Shown one piece after another: positions 34,833 to 47,394 of a stretch of 64,000 bases of DNA (within the stretch, counting starts at the first letter, position 1; every line of letters starts with the position of its first letter). The stretch comes from Lepas anatifera. Lineage: Eukaryota; Arthropoda; Thecostraca; Lepadidae. The notes beneath the pieces are model-generated. The model saw only the letters and a list, made by a program, of their open reading frames with translations, was not told the DNA's origin and searched no databases. The DNA is taken from assembly GCA_034440635.1 (NCBI GenBank), contig JAOTON010001814.1, positions 682,001 through 746,000 of the forward strand, read 5' to 3'. A program made the translations under genes and the position numbers.

Positions 34833-34928
34833 GCGGCGCCGACAATAACAAGGGCAGAAGTAAAAAATGGAAGAAGATCCTGGCGTTTCCGCACATCTCC
34901 GAGTGTTTAGACATCAAAAACGAACTTG
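34833..34928 (+). CDS. Gprk2: GRK4/5/6-type (Gprk2-like) receptor kinase, exon with N-terminal basic segment
   Basis: The 96-bp exon has a strong acceptor (TTTTGCTGTTGCAG) and a consensus donor (G|GTAAGT). It encodes GADNNKGRSKKWKKILAFPH, then ISECLDIKNEL. G protein-coupled receptor kinases of the GRK4/5/6 group have the same segment (GKSKKW-K-IL-FPHISQC), which precedes the RGS-homology domain and contributes to receptor and phospholipid contact. The exon enters at phase 2 of a Gly codon and ends at phase 1; both fit the next exon at 37485. The protein phosphorylates agonist-activated receptors at the membrane so that arrestin can bind; in Drosophila, Gprk2 also acts in Hedgehog signalling. 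Kinase exons were not found in the window. Gene-family identity is firm; the exact orthologue is inferred. Confidence 0.88.
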
Positions 34929-35478
34929 GTAAGTAGAGATGGGCGTGGGTGGTGTTCAGATCTCATTCAATGGTGTTAGTATGAGGCAAAGCTTGCACAG
35001 TGTTTGACAGTATCAGTTTTTGGTCGCCAAGCAGCGGGATGTACACTACTGGTGTGTTGCCAAAGGTCAGTGTCGAGAGTGACGCCGTTTGCTTTGAGGC
35101 AGGGAACAGCATTTGTTTGCTTTTCCAACACATCCCCGTCCGTGAAGCGTGTGATTTACGCTCTCAGTTATGAACAACTACTAAGCGTTATGTCACATGC
35201 TATTGTTTTGTGCTGTGCTATTAATTGCGAAGCTGATATTACTGATATGAATATTATATTATTTTATCTACTTGTTTACAACTTGAGCATACTTTTCTTC
35301 GGATTTCGTTTTATTTACGATTCAAATATAGCTTTTATTTGGCCCCATCGGCAAATCGGGCGAACAACGTTTCAGTCAGGCATTGTTGAGGAACTAGTGT
35401 TTAATCAGCTCTCTCCATTAATTTATTTAATGTGCGTCGGATCAACTGATTGCCGCCAGGTTAGGTATCTGACTAGAG

Positions 35479-36051
<573 letters not shown>

Positions 36052-36920
36052 AGCTGTAGTTCAGACGGGGCTGTGACTGCCGCGGATACATCAGCTATAC
36101 GGTCGCCGAGAAAAATCGCTTCAACCTTTTCACTTTTTTTACTAGTTTCACAATTAAACTAATGATGTCCTGATATGTGAGCACCTGGCAGTCTAATTCC
36201 GCATTATCAACCGCAACCATTCCATCCATTTCTCGTATCATATCCCAGCTGGGCCGCTTACGAGGTCCCCCAAATCATTGCAGCCCAGAGTTTATTTAAA
36301 ATATTTCCTATGTGCTCTTGCTGTGCCAATGTATCTGGAATAGGAAAGTAATACAAATCATTGGGGCCAGTAGTGGTTAGCCCTAAAACGTCGATTAATT
36401 GCGGTCAAAATCTGGGAATTCAAACAAGGCAAACAAATATGTTAGAATTGTTACTGAGCGGGTGCGAAGCGTCTGCGAGGTCTACCTCTTGTGAGACAAA
36501 TTTGCTGGCGATCCGGCCCGTGCTAACGCTCTTGGCGATCTTATGACCATCAATTTCTCTCATCGAGAGAAATCATTGGAGTTTTTACTTAACATACATT
36601 GAGCCCGTAGGTTGTGGGCCGTGAAACCCGGAAAATGTCCAAACATGAAAAACAAAATGTCTTGTGGGCTATGTGGATGGAGCATCCACGGAAAAATGGT
36701 ATTTACCAGGTTTTATGCTTTTCACGGGAAACAGCTTGGAAAGCTAGAAAAGAAGTTGAAGAGATTTTCTGGACAACTTATGGTTGTACTTCTTATTTAC
36801 GCACCGACCGCGGGAACGGACTTATCGACTCATGTAATCGAGCTTGCCTTGGGCACTCTGTGTTGCATGAGTGGACGAGTGGACTGCGGCGGTCGGTGGA
36901 CTGAAGTGTTGCTGGGGTAG

Positions 36921-37465
36921 CTGGCAGCCGCAGCTGTGAGCCCGGATGACGGAGCTGGCAGCCGCAGCTGTGAGCCCGGATGATGGAGCTGGCAGCCGCA
37001 GCTGTGAGCCCGGATGACGGAGCTGGCAGCCGCAGCTGTGAGCCCGGATGATGGAGCTGGCAGCCGCAGCTGTGAGCCCGGATGACGGAGCTGGCAGCCG
37101 CAGCTGTGAGCCCGGATGACGGAGCTGGCAGCCGCAGCTGTGAGCCCGGATGACGGAGCTGGCAGCCGCAGCTGTGAGCCCGGATGACGGAGCTGGCAGC
37201 CGCAGCTGTGAGCCCGGATGACGGAGCTGGCAGCCTCAGCTGTGAGCCCGGATGACGGAGCTGGCAGCCGCAGCTGTGAGCCCGGATGACGGAGCTGGCA
37301 GCCGCAGCTGTGAGCCCGGATGACGGAGCTGGCAGCCTCAGCTGTGAGCCCGGATGACGGAGCTGGCAGCCGAAGCTGTAAAGCCCGGATGACAGAGCTG
37401 GCAGCCGCAGCTGTGAGCCCGGATGACGGAGCTGGCAGCCGAAGCTGTGAGCCCGGATGACGGAG
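36921..37465 (+). repeat. 34-bp intronic minisatellite, 16 copies
   Basis: Unit CTGGCAGCCGCAGCTGTGAG followed by CCCGGATGACGGAG, 34 bp, 16 copies plus a one-base insertion in one unit near 37380. Variants swap GACGG for GATGG and CCGCAG for CCTCAG. The array ends about 20 bp before the GRK exon, so the normal branch-point region of this intron falls within repeat units. Confidence 0.96.
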
Positions 37466-37484
37466 CTGGCGCCGTCTTTGGCAG

Positions 37485-37600
37485 GGCTCACCTACCAGAA
37501 CCTGGTGGATGGACAACCCATAGGAAAGCAGCTCTTTCGCGAGTTCTGCCGGACCACGCGGCCCGAGTACCACAAGTACAACGAGTACCTCGACGCTGTT
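37485..37600 (+). CDS. Gprk2: GRK4/5/6-type (Gprk2-like) receptor kinase, exon with start of RGS-homology domain
   Basis: The 116-bp exon is preceded by GTCTTTGGCAG and followed by a GTGAGT donor. After completing a Gly codon it reads LTYQNLVDGQPIGKQLFREF, then CRTTRPEYHKYNEYLDAV, ending in phase 0. GRKs have QPIG-LLFRQFCETRP at this point, the first helices of the RGS-homology domain. Thirty-eight codons fit exactly between the splice sites and join the previous exon in frame. The downstream exon, which should start with a YE-rich segment, was not recognised. The exon is intact, and the 34-bp minisatellite ends about 20 bp upstream of it. Confidence 0.9.
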
Positions 37601-37681
37601 GTGAGTACCTACCTCGTTAGCCGGCGTAACATCCTCATAAGAGTGTACTGTTCGGAAGTGCACTGCTATTAGTTGAAAGCT

Positions 37682-37819
37682 GACAAGATGTTTAATGGCT
37701 TACCTCCTCGAATCCTGGATGCAAAATGGAACTAATACCCTGTGACTGGCGGAGATGCACTCTGCCTACCCTGCTCTTGCATCCAGGGTTCGAGGAGGCT
37801 GATCATTTAACATCTTGTC
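37682..37819. mobile_element. Small foldback element (~138 bp)
   Basis: Arms of about 43 bp (37682-37724 and 37777-37819) are reverse complements with few mismatches: GACAAGATGTTTAATGGC at the left end, ACATCTTGTC at the right, and CCTCCTCGAATCCTGGATGC near the inner side. The loop is about 52 bp. It lies about 80 bp downstream of the GRK exon donor. Confidence 0.75.
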
Positions 37820-38627
37820 GACTTATAATCATGCTCCTCGGTTCAGCTCTGCCAAATCTGTCAACTTTTGTTACCAGTTGAAGATCGATTTTTGGCTGTC
37901 ACGAAATGCCCTGTCTGTTGGCCATTGGCAGCTGAGAGGTAGTCACCTCGGGCGCTGAGTGGGGCATGGCGATTCGGCCCCACGGTTTTCATCCAGTTTC
38001 TGACAAAAAGAGACGGAACTCCACAATTTTGTTGCGAGCTTGAGTGAAGGGTAGAATATCAGATCGGAAGATAATTCGGTTTTAGAGAGGGTAATTTACT
38101 GCCAACTTGCTCAGAATTTTGCTTTATTTTGGATAGAAAAGTACTGGTGAAGACGCGGTGTTCGGTGCAGATCGATCAGGTGGCTGGAGTCGCCCCAGAT
38201 TCCCTGACTACTTATTGCCATCATAGGGCTATCCATCTTATGGGTGCCATTTTCACCATACTTTTATTAGGCTCTCAGGCTGCCTGGCATATGGCACCAC
38301 TCTGCTCAGGGTCCTTGCGCTTTGCAAAATTTAGCATTTTCTCATCCCAAATCATTGTTTCACCCTAAATGTAAGTTTTTACTTCTGTTAGTTACCAGTA
38401 AGACTCCTGTTCGGGCGATATCCGAGGGGGCGTTTCTGCTTCAAAATGACAAATGAAGGTTGGCTGAAATTTTTTCAGATGGTTGGTGGTGTATGTCCGC
38501 CTTAAACATGGCGATACCATAAAGAAGTTCACCTGCCATTAATTCATTCCGTACTTGCAACCAATTAACATGAAACATGGTTAAGAAATGATGGAAAATA
38601 AATCCAGAGAAATAATTCATGTTATCA

Positions 38628-38634
<7 letters not shown>

Positions 38635-38711
<77 letters not shown>
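38635..38711 (+). repeat. (TA)n microsatellite
   Basis: About 38 near-perfect TA copies. Confidence 0.97.
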
Positions 38712-38714
<3 letters not shown>

Positions 38715-39171
38715 AGGGAAGCAAATGAGACGTATTTACTGTGCCTATGAATTTTCCCTCATTATCCTCCCTAATATTAGAAATTAAACTACTTTTGAAA
38801 GCCATTCGATGGAAAGACCAGCGTGATGACCACTCTTGATATATTTTGGGTATGGGCCTACAAACCTGTAGGTACGATAAATTAAAAAAAACTTCCGAGT
38901 TTTCTCGGGTAGATGAGAATTTCTTTGCTGCTTCTTGAGTGCCTTGAAACAAAATCGCTCCTTCGTCGCTCGTTTGCAAGAACAAACGAGCATATATTCT
39001 CAGCAAATATATTTTCTTCTACCCTCGTAAACTCGGAAGATCTTTTCGGCTTGGACTTTCTGAATGAATTGATTATTTTAAGTATTCAGAATCCATGTAT
39101 GTAAATACATACAGCTTGCCAACATTTCAATAGCGTCGGAACAGGTTCACACCTGATGAAGCTTTGTTAGG

Positions 39172-39518
39172 TCATTCAATTGTGTCTATTTTGGCCACCT
39201 GCCGGCAGAGGTCTATGTGCATGTAGAAGAAGATGTAGCCGTCGTGCCTGGGTCCGTCGCACAGCACGTGCTGCTCTGAGATGCAGGTGACGCTGCGGTC
39301 GTCATAGTGGAACCATCGCTGCCTGCCCGGGCTGTAGACGTCTGCCACGTAGTGTCCGGCCTGGGTGGCGCCGCCATAGTGGCTGACTAGGCCAACCAGC
39401 CGGTAGCTGTAGGCGCCGGCCGGGTTCACTGTTGGGCTCTCAGCCGCTGAGCAGTCGTCCTCCGTGCACAGCTGGGACAGCCGGCATGTTCGGCGGCGGT
39501 GTCGGCCGGCTCGCCCTC
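39172..39518 (-). CDS. USP37-like ubiquitin-specific protease, terminal exon with His box
   Basis: Read on the - strand, residues YRLVGLVSHYGG are followed by AGHYVADVYSPGRQRWFHYD and then DGYIFFYMH, ending in a TGA at 39172-39174. This is the C-terminal His box of the USP family; the GHY-DVY spacing and the YIFFYMH ending are typical of USP37, USP26 and USP29. The His in GHY would be the catalytic general base, and the Asp in FHYDD corresponds to the third triad position. A CTGCAG acceptor (39519-39524) is a candidate 5' border, with an alternative at about 39472. Upstream exons with the catalytic Cys box were not seen. It is antisense to the GRK exons. Confidence 0.82.
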
Positions 39519-39539
39519 CTGCAGCGGGTGTCGGACTGA

Positions 39540-40740
39540 TTATTAATATTTATGGTTCGTGACTACATAGAGTGAAACAGTTCTTCAGAAAGATATCATT
39601 TTTATCTAAGCTCACGAGGAGAACGCCTGCAAATATTTCTTTTTCAAGCTTTGAAGCTTTCGAAAAGCATTGCTTAGATGCAAGATTACTTTACTTGCTT
39701 AGATGGTGTTGCAAGGTCTGGCGGACATGCCCACCCCTGGTATTTATTGGAACGGCTTACCTTGAAATTTTGAAACATTGAATGGAATTGATGCAGCTAC
39801 CTGATGGTGTCAGTTTCATTTACCTGCGTTACTTACTCGCACGGTAATAAGCTCGCCAAATGTCATAGTAGGACCGGGCCGGACTAGGCTCGGTCATGTG
39901 TAAATGTGTCTACTAACTCGAGGTAGACCTCGGGAACGCTTCGCATTCGCTCGGTAATAACAGTGCAAGCACCCTGTCTGCCGTACTACCATCGAGCTTT
40001 CATATCATCGTCATCATGGGTTCTTAGGGTTCGATATTAATCCTTAAAAAATAAAAAATCGTGGAAAGGATTGGCGTAAATGTTCGGAACTTTGCGCGAA
40101 GTGGCCCACCCCAGCACGCAAAATCAATCCGCTCTTACACGACAGCTTCTGGTGAGGATGTGTGCTCTCAGGCCCATCTCTTGTGGCCTGCACGCACCAG
40201 GTGGAGGACAACTCTCCGGAATGAAAGCTGAGAAGATGAAAACAATGTCAATGTCAGGTTTCGGCACCGCTCGCTTTCCACGTAAAGCTACTTTCATGTT
40301 ACTTGTGGGAGACGGAGGTATATAGGTCTTCCAAGAGACGGTTGTAGGGTTAACGGGAACTGTGTCGATGGCGCCAAAATACAGGTGGTGGTATTGCTAT
40401 TGCCGGTGGGGCGGCGTCCACGTTCCCAGGTCACAGTGACGGCTGGCGCAGTGTTCGCCGGAGTATATCGACAGTGGCAGCCGTGTGCCAGATTCAGGCT
40501 CATTTCCTGAGTCCCACGGCTGGGCGGCGTGCGTCGACCTTCAGAGCGGTGTCGGCCTGGAATTTGCGGTGACTGTCGCTGTAATTGGAGGCAATGACAG
40601 GGTGGGGCCCGGCGCCGTCGGCTCCGCTGGATCAGACCCGGCCGGGGTCAGTGTCACCCCCCCTGGCGCCAGGGGGCAGGCCGGTCGGAACAGACACCAA
40701 TTGCCTGCTGACGGCCTGTGAGACGGCGCGAGCAACCGAT
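39540..40740. other. No gene recognised
   Basis: The expected upstream USP exons (minus strand) and downstream GRK exons (plus strand) were looked for here and not recognised. The short frames in this stretch show no domain. Confidence 0.35.
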
Positions 40741-40742
40741 AT

Positions 40743-40752
40743 TTATATATAT

Positions 40753-40810
<58 letters not shown>

Positions 40811-40828
40811 GTGTGCGTGTGTGTGTGG
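40743..40828 (+). repeat. (TA)n then (GT)n microsatellite
   Basis: About 65 bp of TA repeats followed by a short GTGTGCGTGTGTGTG run. Confidence 0.96.
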
Positions 40829-40859
40829 CGAGCGGGCGGGTGTGTTAGAGGTGGGACTT

Positions 40860-42535
40860 TCTAGGTTCAGGGGCCCGGGGCAAAAGCCTGGCCCAGGCCA
40901 GCGGGCTTAGACCGGGCCTGAAGGCCTGATTAAGCCAATACCGGGCTGATAACGGGCTTCACTCAGGCTCATTCCGGGCTTCAACTCAACTGAACTGGAA
41001 CTTAAAAGGCAATTTTCTGGCGGTTAAATAAACCTTTTTCTCTGTAAAAGCCTGGTTTTTTACATTGCAACATAATCGTATTCATGCACCAGCAGGTTTT
41101 GCAAATACATTTAGGATCAATTTTGAGATATGGGCTTACCTCATGAATGTAAAAGCAAGAAGCTCTAGCTTGTTATCTTTTACTTACGCTAGGGTCAAAA
41201 GCATGTTATTTAAACCTGTATTAATATTCATTATCAAATGTTAAATAATGCCTACAGGTGCACACATTGTACTGTCATATTATAAATTTTCTCATGATGA
41301 TATATGTAAACAAAATATGAATTGTGATAACCTATTTGTTACTCCCATATTAGCAGTATGTATACAATTTCAACGGAAGTAATTTAATCAATGTGCTGCT
41401 AACTGTATATTGATATTAATACTTAGCTCTAGCTAGAACATTCTTTCCAGAAGCTTTCTGCTCAGGTCAGAAAAAACATATCCATGGAGTTATTACCATG
41501 TCCTCTACGAAAAATGGTTGAGTAAATATGTCAGTTACAAACTATCTGGTGGGAGGCCATAATTGTCTAATTGGCCTGCGAACTCCGGATGCAAGAATAA
41601 TTTTGGATTAGTTTGACCACTCCACACTCCTCAGCTTCATCTCGCTTTTTCATTACCCCCCAAAAATGCAGAATCCGCTCAGAAAAGGTTGGCATGAGCA
41701 AGAGAACAGGCTCAAAGAACAAAATTGATTGAAGTACTTCAAAACATAAATCAGTTAGTTGTGAGGAGATACTGGGGAGAGCACTCAGCCCTAGAAGGAA
41801 TCTTTGAAATTGCATTAAAACATAAACATACTTGACATTATTAGTTGCATTTTCCCTGTGGAGATACTTTCCTGGCTTCTGTAACAGAAAATTTATTATA
41901 TTCTAGGCTTTGAACATAACAGCACTTCCCTCTTACCACTCTCCAAAATGCAGAGAAAAATAGAAACACACACGAAACACAGCAACAGAGATTCAAGATA
42001 CCTTTACTTAACATAGAATACCCAAAGTAGGTACTTTAGCTGCGCCAAGTCCGGCCTTGAGTACCTTGTAAAGCTTGCAGCATGGCTTCGCGCCGTGGGC
42101 TTTGCAAAGCCAGAAAAACGGATGTAGGAAGCAAGTGCGCAGGAAAAGAGGCTTATTCTCAGGAACAAAAACAAATGTGTCACAAACTTTGTGTTTATTT
42201 TCATTCCTCCTGAAGTTGTTTAAATGTGTTTTTTCAAAGTTTTTAGATATTTTCCTCAAATAAGCCAATTCTTACGATACGTTTTTGTGGCAATTTTTCA
42301 CAATTTATTACTAATTTGGACAAAAACGGCGCGACCTACTAAGCGCAAGCCCCTAAGATACAACAAAACAGACAGGAAGTGTTCAGGCCCGCATGGTAGT
42401 GTGGGTGGACTGGAGTTGTTTTTGTTTTTTGCATCATTCTTACTTTTAGTGGGGATTAGTGCAGTATTTTTCTTCCATGTTTGGTGTGAACTGGTGGAGA
42501 TCTAGTGGTACTTTAGATGGCTGGTGGTTTAATAA
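40860..42535. other. No gene recognised
   Basis: 40.86-41.0 kb has imperfect repetition of GGGCTTNNNCCGGGC-type motifs. The rest is AT-rich; the frame at 41567-41815 on the - strand has no recognised domain. Confidence 0.35.
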
Positions 42536-42537
42536 CA

Positions 42538-42870
42538 CTGGTCAACAGCCAAAATGGATCCAGCATGGGAGTACCTGTTCCTACCTATTTCGGTACCGCT
42601 GATTCCGAATCTGATAACCGTTTTGCTCCATCGAACCCAGTTTTCTGCCCAGGGCATACCCTGTGTATAGCCCTTTTACCATTTCCACTCGTAGTCGTTG
42701 GCCCGGCTGGTCAGCAGCCAAAATGGATCCGGCACGTGAACACCTGTTTCTGCCTATTTCGATACCGCTGATTTCAAATTTAGTAACCGTTTTTTGTCAT
42801 CGGACCTGGTTTCTTCTCCAGAGCATACCTGTTGTATAGCCCCTACACTTTCCACACACTGTCATCAGCC
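42538..42870 (+). repeat. Tandem duplication, ~169-bp period
   Basis: Two diverged units begin CTGGTCAACAGCCAAAATGG (42538) and CTGGTCAGCAGCCAAAATGG (42707) and share CACCTGTTNCTNCCTATTTC-like blocks and GTATAGCCC near their ends. Confidence 0.8.
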
Positions 42871-43139
42871 TAGCCTTTTGTTGAAAAATATAGATCAAGG
42901 ATGTCGAGAATCCCGATTTTCTGCACCCAGACAATGCAGCTTATCAATATACCTGTGAATTTATTGCAACGAAAGACTACCTCGCATTCAAGTGCATTAA
43001 CATTGTACATTGAACAATGTTTGCGCTCGGTCGCACAAGCTCGCCGGTATTGTAGACCGAGAGGTGACGTCGCAACATTTTATGATGATGGATTTTATGT
43101 CAGAGTCACCTCCCTTGAAGGTCGAGTCTAACTAAAAAG

Positions 43140-43410
43140 TCACAGGTCAAGGTCATACCACCATTTCAAGGTCATTGACCCTAGTACCTTTGGTCGGATA
43201 ACGCCACCTAATATGACGTATATCATGCGATGACGTCATACGCTAGGTCACTCAATCTTGAGCTCAAAGTCGCAGGTTCAAGACAAAGGTCATGGGTCAA
43301 GGTCAAACCTTATTTTCCACCCGACGGTTGCCATAATGCTAGTTGCAGTACACGTTATAGGCAAAATGTAATATTTTGACGTCAAAGGTCAATGACCTTA
43401 AACGACCTTG
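43140..43410 (+). promoter_or_regulatory. Cluster of AGGTCA half-sites with two IR1 palindromes
   Basis: At least eight AGGTCA/GGGTCA half-sites lie within about 270 bp. AGGTCATTGACCC (43169-43181) and AGGTCAATGACCT (43386-43398) both match the IR1 pattern RGKTCANTGAMCY bound by EcR/USP and other nuclear receptors. Direct repeats with 0-1 bp spacing occur at about 43144-43155 and 43290-43305. AGGTCA also recurs in the dispersed repeats of this window, so the cluster may derive from a transposon and need not be functional. Confidence 0.4.
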
Positions 43411-43419
43411 GCCTAAAAG

Positions 43420-45680
43420 TTTCAGAGAATCATTGCCTCAGACCTTTCCTCTGTTACTTTGGGCCGCTTTCTCTCCATATCCAGCTTCTCATCGCATAAT
43501 CACGGCAATTCCCAATGGCTACCCTGCACATACAGAATTTGACCTATATGGCCTCGTTTTACCTTGAATATATTAACCTAGGTCTATGAAAATCGTGTTT
43601 AAGGTAGAATACCCTAGCCTCCACAAACACCTAAACGTTCATTTTCCTAGACTTCTTTGGTTTTGCACTGTCAATGTCACTGATGCTAAGAAGGCTTGCA
43701 CAAAGACGACACACAGACATACTGGATCTCAAAATTATGATCTGATGCGGCATTTCTGCTGCCAGATTCGTGTTCAGCGCCACAAATTACCCTTAAAACG
43801 GACTATTTTGTATTAGATCCACGACAAAAGTTAAATTTTGTTGACCAGTGTAATTATTCATGGCTGGTGAGTCTTGTTGGCCTGTCGCCTTACTTTGCAG
43901 GCTAACCCAAGCTGAACAAACTTTTGATTATCTACCAAGCTGTCTAATGACAAAACTAAAAGAACATGATCACAACATGTATCAATTTACGGATATTTTT
44001 AATGATTTTTGGTTCATTTTAATGTAAGCTGATGACCATTGTTGGTTGGCAGCCCCTACCAATGGTCCCCAGCCCTTGAAATTTTCCCTCACTGTCAAAC
44101 GGTACCCTTCTAGCTCGAAATACCTGAAGGCCTTTTCCCGTTTGGCAAGAGCTAATGCGACCTTTTGTGAAGGTCATTATGAACAAATAACCTGGTCTAG
44201 CAAGGCAAGGTAGGAAACCGAAGAGCCCAATAAAGAAAACAATAGCTCTTTTTCGATTAATATAATGCTCGCCTTGTGCCCATCTCCCAGCAAGATGGGA
44301 GTTGGCGATACCATACAGCCTCAACAGTCTGTGTGTTGTAAAACCCTAAAACTGCTTTGAACCCATTTTCTTCCGTTTTCCGCTAAAAAGAAAACTACGA
44401 AAACAGGCAAGACCTGAATGTGTGTATTTTACCCTGGATACATGAGCAACGAGAAAACAGTGGGATAAAATGCAGACAGCATATCTGATCCTAATTTCGA
44501 AACATTCTAAATAAATATGAGTATTCAGCACTTATGAAAATCGATAGTTTTAGTCATTTGTAATGTAGTGGCAGGTTTCAACTACTTCCCTCATGCATTT
44601 ACCTACAATGTTTTTGTGATTGAGACCCCATTAGTCAAACAACACTTTTCCATGCTCCCTTCTTGTTATTCATAAGGAGTCTTCGTGATGTGGCGTGATA
44701 TGTTAGCATGATGTTAGCGTGATATGTATGCGTGATAACTGTAGCAAAATATGTTAATCATTTTCAATTTAATCATTTTCTGGTCCATAAGCCCTGATTA
44801 ACATATAATATAGAATTATTTATTTTGCATCACAATTGTGTCAATAATATCAGCATAACTCACAACAGGAATAGACTCCCAAGAACAGACTTATAATATA
44901 GGTCTGTTCTTATTACATATTATACATATTATGTTAAACCTGATAAATAATTTGCATTCATACTGGCCCAACAACCCCAGGCCATTCCTTTGATAAGCTA
45001 TATAGAAAATGTAAAGGAAAATATATGCCCACATATATAAATTGAGTCGCCTTGGTGCTCTTCTCGGCCCCATCCTCGTTTTTTGGCGAATGATTCGGAA
45101 CCGATATGAATGAGACTCGTCGCTTTGCACCACTTTATGGTTATCAATCTGACAACTTATGGCTGTAAATTAATTACAGTTCAGGTCAGGTGAACAAGTT
45201 TTAATGTGATTTCCACGCCTATGTGATGCAATTTTGTTATTCTTAAATAAGGACGACGAAGTCAGAGAAAAACGCGTCTGCTGTAGAAGGCCCAGTTCGA
45301 GTTTTGTCCTCATTCAAACGTTCTTTGAAATAAAAATTGCCCAGATATCGTCTAGATATTTTGAGATCAGTTCAATAATGACGCCACCAGGGATCACCAA
45401 AGTTCATATTTTCGAGCTTGTTTGTCTCTATAGCTTTAGACTAGGACGGCAAGGAGCTTTCAGTGCCATTCCTATTTTTATCACCTTTGACTCCTGAGTT
45501 AACATGATGATGATCCTGAGTCAACAAGGGGGAGAGAGCTGGACTGACCCCCCCTACGTCGCAGTGGGTGCGAATAGTGGGTGGCTGCAGTGGGTGGCGT
45601 CTGGTTGACTTACTTGGCTTTTTCCATTACTATCCCTTGCACCTGACTGGATTCAGCCTGATCAAATTTAATTGGAACCG
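43420..45680. other. No gene recognised
   Basis: Intergenic sequence. A minor local repetition of GCGTGATATGTTAGC type lies at 44690-44730. Frames are short and unremarkable. Confidence 0.35.
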
Positions 45681-45689
45681 TCTTCACCC

Positions 45690-46380
45690 TCGCCCCGGTG
45701 GGGGTGTCTCAACACCTTCCCTCAGGTTTGTTCCGGCTATACACAAAAATGCCGGGGCGAAACGGCGCCGTACTTGGCGCACCCTATCCGTTATTAATTC
45801 TTCAACCTTTTCCAGAATTTTAAGGTTGCGTCATCTCAGGTTAGGTCAACAGTGCAGGTCAAGTTACCTCACCTCCAAAAATTTTAAGATGGCACAAGTA
45901 AGAACGGGGTGAATCCGTCTAATTAAAACTCATCACATAATGCCCCACCAAATAGTGCAAAATATATTCCGGGATTTTACATATCGATGACCTAGGGCCA
46001 GGTACAGAACCTCTCCATTTGAAATGCATGGGAAAACGGAAATGAAGGGAAAATGGCTTTATTTCTGTTGATGCAGCATAGAATACCTTTGCATTTTACA
46101 AATCGTAGTAGCCTATGCCCCTCTCCAGGCTCATGTTGCAAGTTTGGAACTGTGATTTATGAGAGGTCATCTTGGATTACTCTAACAGCTAGACCTGGGT
46201 CAATAATTTCGCAGGGAATGATGATTAATATTTTTATTTTGATACCATTACGTTTGGATTGTTCTTGCAAGTTGATTGATATGCATGTTGATTATGCTAG
46301 ATCCGATGATGACCTTGACCTGACCTTAGGTCACGTCACTTCTATGTTTTGATCTAGTATAGTATATATACGTGGTTCGA
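45690..46380 (-). repeat. Dispersed two-hairpin repeat, reverse copy
   Basis: Reverse-complement match to the copies at 21537-22330 and 31345-31855: GGCGCCGTACTTGGC at about 45765, AATTTTAAGGTTGCGTCATC at about 45820, TATTCCGGGATTTTACATAT, CTCTCCATTTGAAATGCATG, and ATGACCTTGACCTGACCTTA at its far end. Confidence 0.72.
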
Positions 46381-46389
46381 TTTTCCGTA

Positions 46390-47390
46390 AAAAGAGGAGG
46401 CGAATGGTGCCTTACAATTGATTCTAACTTAACTCTGTCAGACGATAGGGCCCAGAAACTCTCCTCTACCCTATCACCTTTTTTGACCTGTCATGACCTC
46501 AATATTGATCTGAGACAAAAAGTAACTTATATAGTTCGTGATCAATTCTTATGAGATACCTACCAGTGTTCGTGTTTTTTCTCTATCCTGCATAGGAGCC
46601 GAGTTCGAGGGGAGGTGTTTAAACCCCTTCACACCAGGGAGGAAGGTGGCTCGGAGACCCGCCGGGGCAGGTGTTACATAACACAAATCCGGCACAGGGT
46701 GCCTTTTTAAACCCCATGAAACTCTAATTCACCCGAATACGTATTCCGTATTTCAAGAATGAGCCTGAGAGCCTTATGAGGCTGGAAACATTGTTTGAAA
46801 CCATTACTCAGACATACCCAGTCTCGGAACTTTTGTGCCCAGGCGCCTCGGTTACTGGCAGGTTCCCAGGCGCCTGGGGCTATAGGCACCTGCGAGACAG
46901 TACTGATCCCTTCAGTTCAAAACACTGTGCCCCCTGCGCACCACACACTACTTACTACGTGTGACCTTGCACCTGTCGTTGTAAACACGTAGTAATCACG
47001 TGACCCAGGTATGCGTGCCAGTCGAGCGAAGGGTCGGGGATTATCAGAGGCGGTGGCAAGTCAGCCGAAGAAAACCCCGTCAGAATGCAGCGAAATCAGT
47101 AATTGTGTAATATTTTCTTACCCAGCTGTCAGATTAAAAGAAATAATGGTGACCACTGGAAAGCTCTTGAAAAAAACACATGTTGAACCCGTTTGTAAAG
47201 CTAGAGGCACCATAGGTTGCGAGATATCCATCCTGAACCGGTCGAGCCTAGTCATGGCAATTCCAATTGCGGGGGACTATACGTGCGGGTCGTCTGCCCG
47301 TTGGTTGTGAAGCCGGCGCCGGCCTTCCGGGAACTACTGCCGGTCGCGAAACACATTAAATACGTCACAGCCGCCGAGCTCCACTACTGA
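46390..47390. other. No gene recognised
   Basis: Contains a partial terminal-type block at about 46616-46680 (GGAAGGTGGCTCGGAGACCC, CCGGGGCAGGTGTTAC), similar to 60110-60160. The remainder is unassigned. Confidence 0.4.
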
Positions 47391-47394
47391 TACC

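Noticed and set aside
36793..37663. 232- and 277-aa - strand frames with a repeating QLRLPAPSSGL pattern
   Set aside because: They are products of the 34-bp minisatellite, whose length shifts the frame each unit. They also overlap the GRK exon on the opposite strand.
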